Part shown: positions 33,860-42,474 of the stretch, piece after piece
Position numbering within the stretch: position 1 is the first letter of the stretch
How the letters are laid out: each line of letters begins with the position of its first letter
Assembly: GCF_001423905.1 (NCBI RefSeq)
Contig: NZ_LMPQ01000011.1
Location: 143,869 to 207,868 of the forward strand
Source of the DNA: Frigoribacterium sp. Leaf186
Lineage (GTDB): Bacteria; Actinomycetota; Actinomycetes; Actinomycetales; Microbacteriaceae
Direction of reading: 5' to 3'
Length of the DNA: 64,000 bases
Position numbers and translations under genes: made by a program
The notes under the pieces: generated by a model
Seen by the model: only the letters and a program-made list of their open reading frames with translations
Database searches by the model: none
Told to the model about the DNA's origin: nothing

Positions 33860-35305
33860 ATGTCAACAAGATCGAACTCCCTCACCGGCCCCGGCCGCAG
33901 CTCGTGGCGGCGCCGTCTGGCGACCATCGCCGCGACGGTCGCCATGATCGGTGCCTTCGTCGTGGCGTTGCCACCGTCAGCCCCCGCAGAAGCAGCGACG
34001 GCCAACAGCGCCTACGTCATGGCGTACTTCAAGGAGAGCCCCAACGGGTCCGGCAACTCCAACAACGTCCACCTCGCCGTGAGCAAGGACGCGCTGGAGT
34101 GGACGGCCCTCAACGACAACGCCCCGATCCTCGTCCCGACGCTCGGGACGAAGGGCATCCGCGACCCGTTCCTCTTCCGGCTGCAGGACGGCAGCTGGGT
34201 GATGACGGCGACGGACCTCAAGAACGAGAACTTCGGGGCAGCCAACCCCTCCATCCACATCTGGACCTCGCCTGACCTGGTCAACTGGTCGAGCGACCGG
34301 CTGCTCAACATCAACAGCGCGAACCCCAACTCGTTCACCTGGGCACCCGCGATCTTCTGGGACCCGACGCGTGCCAAGTACGGCATCACCTTCAGCGCGA
34401 GTCCTACGGGTGGCCCGTTCGGCACGATCCTCGTCGTCTACACGTCTGATTTCGTGACGACCACGGCACCCGTGACGTTCTTCGACAACAACGGCCAGGG
34501 CGGTGTCATCGACTCCGACGTGCAGACCGACATCAACGGGGTGAACTACCTCTACTACCGTTCCCCTGCCCCGAACCAGACGGGCCTCATGGGCGCCCGC
34601 TCGTCGTCCCTCACGCCGGGCTCGTTCACCCCTTACACGACCGGCCTGTACCAGGGTGGCTGCGTCGAGGCACCCACCGTCGTGCGATCTCTGTCAGACC
34701 CCAACTCGTGGTGGCTCTGGGGCGACAACTACTGCCCGAACAACAAGTTCAACGTTTGGCAGGGAAGCGTCACGACTGGATCGTGGACGCCGCTCAGCCA
34801 GCGGAACTTCACGGCCCCGATCGGGTCCAAGCACAACAGCATCCAGCCCATCACGTCCTCCGAGTACACCGGATTGACCGGCAAGTACGGCCTGAGCAGC
34901 TCGACGCGACTCAAGTCGTCGAACTTCCCTGACCGTTACGTACGCCACCAAGGCGGGGCAGCACGCATCGATGCCTTCCCCTTCGACCTCCAGCAGGACT
35001 CGCAGTGGAAGATCGTCCCCGGTCTGGCCGACGCGAACGCCGTCTCCTTCGAGTCGGTCAACTTCCCCGGCCAGTACCTCAGGCACTCGAACTTCTCTGT
35101 CGTCCTGAACGCCAACGACGGCAGCGCCGGCTTCGCCGCTGACGCGACGTTCAGGAAGGTCGCCGGCCTCTCGGACTCGTCTTGGTCCTCGTTCCAGAGC
35201 TACAACTACCCCACCAGGTACCTGCGACACAGGGACTTCTCCTTGAGGATCGACCCGGTGTCCAGTGCCGAGTACGGAGACGCCACCTTCCGGCTCGTTC
35301 CCTGA
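33860..35305 (+). CDS. Secreted GH43 enzyme with AbfB (CBM42) arabinofuranose-binding domain
   Basis: 481 residues. Signal peptide to ~46 (PAEAATA). The GH43 propeller covers ~50-335: Asp102 in GIRDPFLF, an Asp in VIDSDV (~218) and Glu270 in VEAPTV are the likely catalytic triad, and KHNSI carries the conserved His. Residues ~345-481 are an AbfB beta-trefoil with three repeats (SNFPDRYVRH, VNFPGQYLRH, YNYPTRYLRH), a fold that binds arabinofuranosyl side chains. This is the best single clue that the island's substrate contains arabinofuranose. It lacks the C-terminal Cys module of the other four enzymes. A bidirectional terminator follows. Confidence 0.9.
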   Translation: MSTRSNSLTGPGRSSWRRRLATIAATVAMIGAFVVALPPSAPAEAATANSAYVMAYFKESPNGSGNSNNVHLAVSKDALEWTALNDNAPILVPTLGTKGIRDPFLFRLQDGSWVMTATDLKNENFGAANPSIHIWTSPDLVNWSSDRLLNINSANPNSFTWAPAIFWDPTRAKYGITFSASPTGGPFGTILVVYTSDFVTTTAPVTFFDNNGQGGVIDSDVQTDINGVNYLYYRSPAPNQTGLMGARSSSLTPGSFTPYTTGLYQGGCVEAPTVVRSLSDPNSWWLWGDNYCPNNKFNVWQGSVTTGSWTPLSQRNFTAPIGSKHNSIQPITSSEYTGLTGKYGLSSSTRLKSSNFPDRYVRHQGGAARIDAFPFDLQQDSQWKIVPGLADANAVSFESVNFPGQYLRHSNFSVVLNANDGSAGFAADATFRKVAGLSDSSWSSFQSYNYPTRYLRHRDFSLRIDPVSSAEYGDATFRLVP

Positions 35306-35335
35306 GCCCCAGGACACTGAGCTCCACGAGATACG

Positions 35336-35364
35336 CGAGAGCCGCCCCGAAGGGGCGGCTCTCG
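35336..35364. terminator. Bidirectional terminator between convergent operons
   Basis: CGAGAGCCGCCCC (35336-35348), loop GAA, GGGGCGGCTCTCG (35352-35364): a perfect 13-bp stem between the plus-strand AbfB enzyme and the minus-strand DUF916 gene. Confidence 0.8.
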
Positions 35365-35394
35365 TCGTTCGCGCTCATGCACTCGGCGAGCTGC

Positions 35395-36525
35395 TCAGCG
35401 ATCGTTCGCGTTCGCGCTCCCGCCATCCGTGCCCCCGCCGGCGGCACCCTCCCGAAGGCCTTCCTCCTTGGCCTGCCGCACGAGCGCGGCGACACGGCTG
35501 CGCGAGCGTGACCGGCCCGCGAGGAGCGCCGAGAGAACGAGTGCCGTTCCGAGCACCACGAGCAGTTGCGACCACGGAACTGCGGCGGCCGTCGCCGTGG
35601 CGGTGACCGGCTCCAGATCGACGGCCGCCCCTCCGTCCGGTGCGACGACCGTGGGGGCGACCTCCAGCTCGGCGCTCGCGACGACGAGGGGCCAGACGCC
35701 CCTGAGCGGGATCGACACCGCTCTGCGGTCGCCCGGCAGCAGTTCCTGTCGTGCGGCGTCCTCGGCAACGATCGGCGCGGACGATCCCTGTGCGCGGACT
35801 GTCCCGTCGAGGACGAGGCGGACGTTGCCGGTGTTGACGATGTCGGCCTCGACGGTCAGCGACCCGGCGGCGAAGGGGTTCCACGACATCTGGTAGTCGA
35901 CCCGCATGCCGTCGACGGCGACACCCGGGACGACGTCGCCGGTCACCCTGGTCATCACGCGGAAGCCGATGCGGCTCTCGACCCCGACGGACGCGCCACC
36001 GGCGCCGGAGCCGACCGACACCAGGGACGCTGCTATGCCGGCCGCGTGGTCTCCGGGCTCGGCATTCGAGGGCACCGAGACCGTGAACGGGACGATGCCC
36101 GTTGCTCCGGGCTCGACGGTGACCGTCTCGGGAGCGGAGATCCACGTGCCGGCGTCCGTCGACGGCCTGTCCGAGGGGAGCATGGAGAAGTGGCCCTCGT
36201 CCGTGAAGTAGCCGTCCGCCGCGTCGATGCGGAACGTCACGGTCTCGTCGCTGAGATTGCGCACGGCAGCTTCGTCGGAGGCGGTGGCACCGGGGCCGAG
36301 GTCGAGTTCGACCCAGGATCGCTCGTCCGGATCGCCGTCGGTCGCGGGGCTCACGGCCCACGTCACGCCCTGGGGGGCTGACGCGGCTGACGCTGCTGGC
36401 GCGGCCGGAACGGCCGCCGCGACGAACCCCCCGGTGATGAGCCCGACGAGAACGAACCCGGAGAGCGTGGGGAGGCGCGTCGCCGGAAGGCGCCCGCCGG
36501 AAGAGGATGGGCGTGGACCGGTCAT
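35395..36525 (-). CDS. DUF916 cell-surface membrane protein (WxL partner)
   Basis: About 376 residues from the ATG at 36525. Signal sequence to ~50 (AAVPAAPAASAASA), an extracellular DUF916-type beta domain (VTWAVSPATDGDPDERSWVE, FTVSVPSNAEPGDHAAGIAA), a second beta domain, then one C-terminal membrane helix (SQLLVVLGTALVLSALLAG) and a basic cytoplasmic tail. DUF916 proteins bind peptidoglycan and WxL proteins in low-GC Gram-positives. It is the last gene of a minus-strand operon with the WxL-like protein and a GH43 enzyme, so it probably anchors that complex at the surface. A 14-bp-stem hairpin separates it from the WxL-like gene. Confidence 0.8.
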   Translation of the reverse strand: MTGPRPSSSGGRLPATRLPTLSGFVLVGLITGGFVAAAVPAAPAASAASAPQGVTWAVSPATDGDPDERSWVELDLGPGATASDEAAVRNLSDETVTFRIDAADGYFTDEGHFSMLPSDRPSTDAGTWISAPETVTVEPGATGIVPFTVSVPSNAEPGDHAAGIAASLVSVGSGAGGASVGVESRIGFRVMTRVTGDVVPGVAVDGMRVDYQMSWNPFAAGSLTVEADIVNTGNVRLVLDGTVRAQGSSAPIVAEDAARQELLPGDRRAVSIPLRGVWPLVVASAELEVAPTVVAPDGGAAVDLEPVTATATAAAVPWSQLLVVLGTALVLSALLAGRSRSRSRVAALVRQAKEEGLREGAAGGGTDGGSANANDR

Positions 36526-36556
36526 GGAAACCTCTGGATCTTGAGCAGGACGCACG

Positions 36557-36587
36557 GAGCGGCCGGGCACGAGGTGCCCGGCCGCTC
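36557..36587 (-). promoter_or_regulatory. Strong hairpin between the WxL-like and DUF916 genes
   Basis: GAGCGGCCGGGCAC (36557-36570) and GTGCCCGGCCGCTC (36574-36587) form a perfect 14-bp stem with a 3-base loop inside a probable operon. It likely sets a higher level of the upstream secreted protein than of its membrane partner. Confidence 0.65.
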
Positions 36588-36624
36588 ACGGCTGTCGAGG
36601 GATGAGGGGTGTGCCTCGCGGAAG

Positions 36625-37251
36625 TTACTCGAACAGGGAGAGCGTGATCGTGGAGCTGTAGTCGCCGGCGTCGACGGTGGTCGGTGTCTTCAGGGTCAGC
36701 GCCGCGTCCGCGGTCCACGACCCCTCGCCCGCGATGCCGGCGGAGTTGTCCGTGATCGCCAGGAGCTCCTGGTCGACGAGGCCCACGCCGTCGGGACCAC
36801 CATCGATCGCGGTGTCGACGACGTCGCCCTCAGCGACGAGGCCGCTGTCGCCTCCGTCGATGAGGTTCGGAGCCCAGCCGAGGTTCTCCGCGCCGATTGT
36901 GCTCAGGCCGTCCGAGGAGACGAAGTCGGTCGCGGTCCCCAGGACGTACCAGCCGGCGTCCGCGGGGATGTCGGCGGGATCGCGGGTGTCGGTCACGGTG
37001 ACGGTGGGCAGGGTCCCGGTGAACTGGCGGATCACGCCGGTCGAGCCGTTCTCGGCCAGTGCGGACGAGGTGCCGGCCACGGACATGGCGAGAGCGCCTC
37101 CTCCGCTGAGGGGTGCGATGTCGACGGTGACGTCGACGTCGTCGGTGCCGATCTCAGGTTCTGCGGCGGCCGCCGTGCTGGCGACGCCGAGGAGGAGCAG
37201 GCCTCCGGTCAGGCCTGCGGCTCCGCGGGCGAGGAGGGAGCGGGTGTTCAT
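36625..37251 (-). CDS. WxL-like secreted surface protein
   Basis: 208 residues: signal peptide (1 to ~30, VASTAAAAEP), then a beta-rich domain with SGVIRQFTG-like strands, NLGWAPNLIDGG and an ending GDYSSTITLSLFE. The build and the DUF916 neighbour are those of WxL proteins, which bind the cell wall non-covalently; the second Trp of the motif is replaced here, so I call it WxL-like. It is between a GH43 gene and the DUF916 gene on one transcript. A role in holding enzymes or polysaccharide at the cell surface is inferred from that context. Confidence 0.65.
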   Translation of the reverse strand: MNTRSLLARGAAGLTGGLLLLGVASTAAAAEPEIGTDDVDVTVDIAPLSGGGALAMSVAGTSSALAENGSTGVIRQFTGTLPTVTVTDTRDPADIPADAGWYVLGTATDFVSSDGLSTIGAENLGWAPNLIDGGDSGLVAEGDVVDTAIDGGPDGVGLVDQELLAITDNSAGIAGEGSWTADAALTLKTPTTVDAGDYSSTITLSLFE

Positions 37252-37318
37252 CTCGGGTGTCTCCGTTCTGCGTGGGCAGCATCGCCGACGCGGTGGGGTG
37301 GTGAGGGTGGGACGGGGG

Positions 37319-39544
37319 TCAGCGGCAGCTAGCAGCGGGATTGGGGGCGACAGCGCTCGTCGTTGCGGGCTTGCCGGCGACGAATGCCGTGGCGGACACG
37401 CTCACCTGTCCGCTGGCGACGCTCGCGTCGCGGGTGGTGAACGCGTGTGTGGCGCTCTTCCCGGCGCCGATCTCGTCGATGGTCTTGACGCCGTAGGCCG
37501 AGGTGATGACGACCTTGATCGCGAAGGCGTTCGGGTTGGTGACGGCCACCGAGAGGACGACCTTGCCCTGCACGCAGCGAGTCCTGCTCGAGGCGGTGAC
37601 GGTGACCGCGGGCACGGCCACGTCGACGACCTCCTGAGCGCTGGCGCCCTCGAGCGTCGGTCGCACCTTCTCCATGAGGCCGGTCGTCGGAGAGAACGTG
37701 ACCCGGTCGATGGTCGTCTCACGGTGAGTGCCGTCGCCGCCAGAGAAGGCGAAGCGATGGTAGGCGATGTACCAGTCGTCGGTGCCCGGCACGTTGATGA
37801 TCGAGTTGTGGCCCGTGGCGAGGATGCCCAGGGCAGGGTCCTTCTCGAGGACCACACCGCGGTAGGTCCAGGGTCCGTCGATGCTCGTCGCGGTGGCGTA
37901 CCCGACCTTGTAGTTCTCGGACCCCGTGTCGTCTATCGAATACGTCAGGTGGTAGAGCCCGTTGCGCACGTTGACGAAGGCGCCCTCACGGAAGTCGGTC
38001 AGGCCGTCGATCCGCTTGATGGTGTCTGCCTTGACCGAGATCATGTCGTCGGCGAGCTCGGCGTAGACGGGAACTCCGTTGCCCCAGAAGAGGTAGCTCT
38101 TGCCCGTCGCCGGGTCGGTGAACGCGGCTGGATCGATGGCCTGCCCGGAGTTGACGGCCTCGCCGTTCGTGATCATGGCCGTCGGCTGTGCGGCGAAGGG
38201 GCCTGTCGGGCTGTCGGCGACGGCGACTCCGATCGTCTTGCGGTCCAGCGCGGCGTTGTGGCCGGAGAAGTAGAAGTAGTACTTGCCGTCCTTCTCCGAG
38301 ATCGTCGGTGCCCAGGCGTTGCCGACCGCCCAGGGGACGTTCCCGTTCGCACCGTCGAGGGTCAGGATCGGTTGGTCCGAGCGGGTCCAGTCCACGAGGT
38401 CCTTCGACGACCAGACCCAGAACTGGTTGCCGCCCCAGCCGGGGACGCCGTCGGTCGTGGCGTAGACGTAGTAAGTGTCTCCGAAGACTGCGATGTTGGG
38501 GTCGGCGTAGAGGCCGGGGATGGCGGGGCTCCCCATCGAGATCGCCTTCAGCGTCCAGGTGGTCGGCGAGCCGCCGTCGAGCGGCGTCAGCACCACCCGC
38601 TGAGGCGAGGACAGATCGCGCACGGTCCCGGAGGCGGGGCTGGCGACGACGCCGGCTGCAGTCGTGTAGGTGGGAGCGAGGGAGGTCAGCGCAACACCCG
38701 GCTTCACCGGGAAGGTGACGACCCGATCGACCGAGTCGATGATCGGCGCGGTCTTGAGGACGTCTCCGCCGATCGTCACGTCGGACAGGGTCGTCGTGTT
38801 CCCGGAGGCGGAGAGCACCTCGGCCGGGCTCAGAGCTCGGTCGTAGATCGCGAATTCCCGGATCTGGCCTCGGAAGCGATTGTCGGCGTCGTAGTTCGAA
38901 CGGCCGATGTAGTTGGCCGTCGTCCTGCCGGCTCCGATGTCCTTCGGATCGATGGTCACGGTCGAGCTGCCGACCTTCACCCCGTCGAGGTAGAGGGTGG
39001 CGGTCGTTCCGGCGAGCGTGTACGCCAGGTGCGCCCAGGTGCCGCGCGGCACTGCTGCACTCTGCGACACCGTCTGCTCTGTGGTCCAGTTGCCGGTGGT
39101 CAGGCTGGTGCGGTAGTTGTCTCCGGAGGTGAAGAGGTAGCCGTCGCCTGCTCCGGCCGTCGTGTTGCCCAGCCCGTAGAGGAAGTAGGGGGAAGCCTGG
39201 GCGGGATCGATCCAGACGTCGGCCTCGACGGTGATGTCGGTGACATCGGCGAGCAGGTCGTCCGGGAGCCTGACGAAGTCGTCGTCGCCGTCGAGCTGCA
39301 GAGCACCGTCGTTCCACGTACCGCCGGCGACGAGCTCCCCGTTCCGACCATGTCCAGAGCTGTCGAGGACAGTCGTGCCGGCATCGGTGTCGAAGGCATA
39401 TCGAAGGATCTCACCCGGTGCACCGCCGGCATCTGCCGGGGCGTCACCCTGGGCTGCAGCGACGGATGCTGACGACGTCGCCAACAAGGGAGCCATGATG
39501 GCCACGGTCGTCGCGAGGACGAGCGGTCGCAGGAAAGGCTTCAT
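37319..39544 (-). CDS. Secreted GH43 enzyme with LamG domain
   Basis: 741 residues from the ATG at 39544, seven to eight bases after AGGAG; the GTG one codon upstream is too close. Signal peptide to ~32 (SASVAAAQG), LamG domain (~47-240, FRGQIREFAIYDRALSPAEV), a short Ig-like spacer and a GH43 propeller from ~345. Asp348 in LYADPNIAVF is the base, Asp471 in AIDPAAF the pKa modulator and Glu520 in FREGAFV the acid; ATGHNSI carries the conserved His. The C-terminal module runs from Cys657 (TRCVQGKVVL) to Cys740. This catalytic triad is the clearest of the five enzymes and resembles arabinan-active GH43. It heads an operon with the WxL-like and DUF916 genes under the operator at 39599. Confidence 0.9.
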   Translation of the reverse strand: MKPFLRPLVLATTVAIMAPLLATSSASVAAAQGDAPADAGGAPGEILRYAFDTDAGTTVLDSSGHGRNGELVAGGTWNDGALQLDGDDDFVRLPDDLLADVTDITVEADVWIDPAQASPYFLYGLGNTTAGAGDGYLFTSGDNYRTSLTTGNWTTEQTVSQSAAVPRGTWAHLAYTLAGTTATLYLDGVKVGSSTVTIDPKDIGAGRTTANYIGRSNYDADNRFRGQIREFAIYDRALSPAEVLSASGNTTTLSDVTIGGDVLKTAPIIDSVDRVVTFPVKPGVALTSLAPTYTTAAGVVASPASGTVRDLSSPQRVVLTPLDGGSPTTWTLKAISMGSPAIPGLYADPNIAVFGDTYYVYATTDGVPGWGGNQFWVWSSKDLVDWTRSDQPILTLDGANGNVPWAVGNAWAPTISEKDGKYYFYFSGHNAALDRKTIGVAVADSPTGPFAAQPTAMITNGEAVNSGQAIDPAAFTDPATGKSYLFWGNGVPVYAELADDMISVKADTIKRIDGLTDFREGAFVNVRNGLYHLTYSIDDTGSENYKVGYATATSIDGPWTYRGVVLEKDPALGILATGHNSIINVPGTDDWYIAYHRFAFSGGDGTHRETTIDRVTFSPTTGLMEKVRPTLEGASAQEVVDVAVPAVTVTASSRTRCVQGKVVLSVAVTNPNAFAIKVVITSAYGVKTIDEIGAGKSATHAFTTRDASVASGQVSVSATAFVAGKPATTSAVAPNPAASCR

Positions 39545-39598
39545 CACACGTGCTCCTAGTTCGGCGTCATTGCTGAGGAGGGCTGAGGCTGTCAGTGA

Positions 39599-39612
39599 TG
39601 TTCACGGTAACA
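39599..39612 (-). promoter_or_regulatory. LacI-type operator for the GH43-WxL-DUF916 operon
   Basis: TGTTCACGGTAACA, identical to the site at 26504-26517 and 14 of the same framework as 17751. It lies 55 bases before the GH43 start on the minus strand. I could not define the -35/-10 confidently. Confidence 0.7.
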
Positions 39613-39670
39613 CCCAAACGGGGGTCAGCGCGAGCGAACTGGCCCTCTCGGTCTGCCCGTCGCTTCCCCC

Positions 39671-41242
39671 TCAGGAGTCGGCGGCGATCATCTCGACGAT
39701 CGTGTCGACCGTCAGCCACGGGCCGTTGCTGACCTCGCCGATCTTCTCGCGGTCCTTGAACACGACGATGCGATCGCTGAGGCGTACGACTTCGTCGAGG
39801 TCGGACGAGATGTAGACGATGGCGACGCCGTCCTTCGCGAGCCGCACGACGTGGGCCTGGATGTCGACCTTCGAGGCCAGGTCGATCCCCTTGGTCGGCT
39901 CGTCGAGCACGAGGAGTCGAGGCTTGGTCGCCAGGCACCGTGCCAGCACGACCTTCTGCTGGTTGCCGCCGGAGAGGTACTTGGCCAGGAGGCCGGGATC
40001 CGCCGGCGAGATGTCGAGCGAGTCGACGTAGGCACGGACGAGGCTGTCGGTCTCGGCGGTCGAGAGGGGTCGAGACCAACCACGAAGCGCCTGGATGCCG
40101 AGCACGATGTTCTCGCGGACCGACAGCTCGCTGATGATTCCGTCCTCGTGGCGGTTCTCGCTCGCGTGCGCTATCCGATTCCGCATGCCCGAGCGGGGAT
40201 CGGGAACATGCGTGGGCTCACCGTCGATCAGGACGCGTCCGCGATCGAAGCGATCAGCGCCGCTGAGCAGGGAGGCCATCTCGGTGCGACCGGAGCCTCG
40301 CAGCCCGGCGAAGCCGACGATCTCGCCACGATGCAGCTCCAAGTCGGTCGGTGCGACCGCTCCTCGACGGCCGAGGCCGAGAGCCTGGTACATCGGCGGG
40401 CCGACGGGCTGCCGGCGATGCTGGCGGCGGTCCGCGCCGATCCGCCGTAGCGCCTCGATGTCTTCGCCGAGCATCGAGGCGATCAGCTCGGCCCGGTCCA
40501 TGGAGTGCGCCGGGTATTCGCCGACCGTGCTGCCGTCGCGCAGCACGGTGATCCGGTCGCTCAGGGCCAAGACCTGTTCCAGGAAGTGCGAGACGAACAG
40601 TATCGCCACACCGCTGTCGCGCAGGCGTTTCAGGACTGCGAAGAGCCGGACGACGTCGTCGAGGTCGAGACTCGAGGTCGGTTCGTCGAGCACGAGGACG
40701 CGAGGGCGGTCGATCATCGCCCGACCGATGGCGACGAGCTGGCGGAGAGCCGGCGACAGCGAGCGCACGGATGCTCGCGGATCGAGGTCTCCCAGTCCGA
40801 GCTCTCTCAGCATCTCGGCTGCTCGCTGGTGGGTACGCGACCAGGAGATGCCGAAGCGGCCACGGACCTCGTGCCCGAGCATCATGTTCTCGCCGATGCT
40901 CAGGTTGTCCGTGAGCCACTCATCCTGGAACACTGCCGAGATGCCGGCCGATCGTGCGTCCGCCGGCCCCGAGAAGCGGCGCTCGACGCCGTCCACCTTG
41001 ACCATTCCGGCGTCGGGACGATGAATGCCCGTGAGGGTCTTGATCAGCGTCGACTTGCCAGCGCCGTTCTGCCCCATCAGCCCGTGGATCTCTCCCGGGG
41101 CCAGGCACAGACGTGCGCCGGTGAGAGCCGGGCCCGAGGTGAAGACGACGTCGATCCCGACCATCTCCACCGTCCGGTGGGGAGAACCAGGAGTCGCCAT
41201 CGACTGCAGATCCACGTGCCGTCCTCGGATCGTGTGCGGCAC
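39671..41242 (-). CDS. Orphan CUT2 sugar ABC transporter ATPase, right module
   Basis: 523 residues from a GTG at 41242 (an internal ATG at 41200, MATPGSPH, is the alternative). Domain 1: Walker A GQNGAGKST (57-65), altered signature LSPALRQLVAIGRA, Walker B VLVLDEPTSSLD. Domain 2: GLRGSGRTEM, LSGGNQQKVVLARC, LLVLDEPTKGID. It is a close paralogue of the orphan ATPase at 16000 (shared HEVRGRFGISW, VGPPMYQALGLGRRG-type linker and ENIVLGIQALRGWSRPLS). It again has no permease or binding protein beside it, and again has a lacI gene adjacent. It may share the island's single permease pair. Confidence 0.87.
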   Translation of the reverse strand: MPHTIRGRHVDLQSMATPGSPHRTVEMVGIDVVFTSGPALTGARLCLAPGEIHGLMGQNGAGKSTLIKTLTGIHRPDAGMVKVDGVERRFSGPADARSAGISAVFQDEWLTDNLSIGENMMLGHEVRGRFGISWSRTHQRAAEMLRELGLGDLDPRASVRSLSPALRQLVAIGRAMIDRPRVLVLDEPTSSLDLDDVVRLFAVLKRLRDSGVAILFVSHFLEQVLALSDRITVLRDGSTVGEYPAHSMDRAELIASMLGEDIEALRRIGADRRQHRRQPVGPPMYQALGLGRRGAVAPTDLELHRGEIVGFAGLRGSGRTEMASLLSGADRFDRGRVLIDGEPTHVPDPRSGMRNRIAHASENRHEDGIISELSVRENIVLGIQALRGWSRPLSTAETDSLVRAYVDSLDISPADPGLLAKYLSGGNQQKVVLARCLATKPRLLVLDEPTKGIDLASKVDIQAHVVRLAKDGVAIVYISSDLDEVVRLSDRIVVFKDREKIGEVSNGPWLTVDTIVEMIAADS

Positions 41243-41313
41243 GGCATCGGGGCCGCCGTGCCGAGGTGTCGCCGATGATACGCGACAGCTGACTACGGAT
41301 CACCTAACGGCGA

Positions 41314-42345
41314 TCAGGCGCGGGGCGGTGCAGTGGACTCGCGAACCACCAGCTCGGTCGCGATGCGTGTGCGCCGGGGGATCTCCTGGCCGTGCATGTG
41401 GGCGTGGATCACGTCTGCGACCGTCGTCCCCAGCTTGTCGAAATCCTGCCGCACCGTCGTCAGCGGAGGCAGCATGTGGCGAGCGCTCGGCAGATCGTCG
41501 AAGCCGATGACGCTGACGTCTCGCGGAACACGGATCCCCCGTTCGGCGAGACCGTGGATCACGCCGAGGGCCATGTCGTCGTTGGCGACGACCATCGCGG
41601 TGAACTCCGGGACCGAGGTCAGGCTCGCGGCGAACTCGTAGCCGGAGTCAGGCGTCCAGTCACCGACCACGATGGGGCGTTCTCGCATCCCCCAGGACTT
41701 GGCGCGCACGTGGAAAGCACGTTCACGAGATCGAGCGTCGAGCCAGTCCAGAGGGCCTGAGAGGTGCAGGACGTCACGATGCCCCAGCGAAGCGAGGTGG
41801 TCGACCGCCTCCGCCGTGCCCGCTTGTTGATCGACCGAGACCGTGAGGAAGGTCGGGTCATCCTCGGACTTCACTACCAGTGTCGGGACCCCGATCTCGA
41901 TGGTGCGGAGGGTCGCCACGGACGAGGAGCGCGGCGCGATGATGCACAGGGCGTCGATGCCCAGCCCCGTCAAGTGCTCGATGGCGTCGACCGGAGTCAT
42001 GTCCTGTTCGTCTCGCAGTGCGACGGACGTCACCGAATAGCCCCTCGACCGCGCGGCCCGCTCGATGGCCCGCAGGGTGCTCGAAGGACCGAACGCGGTT
42101 CCGCTCTCGACCAGTACGCCGATGCGCTCCGTGCGCTGCGTGACGAGCGATCGAGCCGCGACGTTGGGTCGGTAGTTCAGCTCGTCGACTGCCTTGAGCA
42201 CTTTCTCGCGAGTGGAGTCCCTGATGTTGGGATGGCCGCTCAGGACGCGCGAGACGGTCATGTGCGAGACGCCTGCCACCGCGGCGACTTGTTTGAGGCC
42301 TGGCCGACCGGTCACCACGTCGATCTCCTCCCCGATGACGGGCAT
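41314..42345 (-). CDS. LacI-family repressor of the right island module
   Basis: 343 residues with helix-turn-helix LKQVAAVAGVSHMTVSRVLS and an effector-binding domain (IGVLVESGTAFGPSSTLRAI, FDDLPSARHMLPPLTTVRQD). It is paralogous to the LacI at 14856 over its whole length; the recognition helices are identical in SHMTVSRVL, so both may bind the same palindrome. It lies upstream of and on the same strand as the orphan ATPase gene, 71 bases away, mirroring the left module. Likely effectors are sugars released by the GH43 enzymes. Confidence 0.9.
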   Translation of the reverse strand: MPVIGEEIDVVTGRPGLKQVAAVAGVSHMTVSRVLSGHPNIRDSTREKVLKAVDELNYRPNVAARSLVTQRTERIGVLVESGTAFGPSSTLRAIERAARSRGYSVTSVALRDEQDMTPVDAIEHLTGLGIDALCIIAPRSSSVATLRTIEIGVPTLVVKSEDDPTFLTVSVDQQAGTAEAVDHLASLGHRDVLHLSGPLDWLDARSRERAFHVRAKSWGMRERPIVVGDWTPDSGYEFAASLTSVPEFTAMVVANDDMALGVIHGLAERGIRVPRDVSVIGFDDLPSARHMLPPLTTVRQDFDKLGTTVADVIHAHMHGQEIPRRTRIATELVVRESTAPPRA

Positions 42346-42474
42346 GTGAGTCCCGGGCCCCTGAGCGGCTGCAAAAACGCCGATCGCTCAACTCCAGCTT
42401 AGTGACGCAGGAGAGGAGAGTTCGACGTCGTGACCCTCGCTTCGCGCCCTCAGTGACCTGAGCACCTCACGCGT

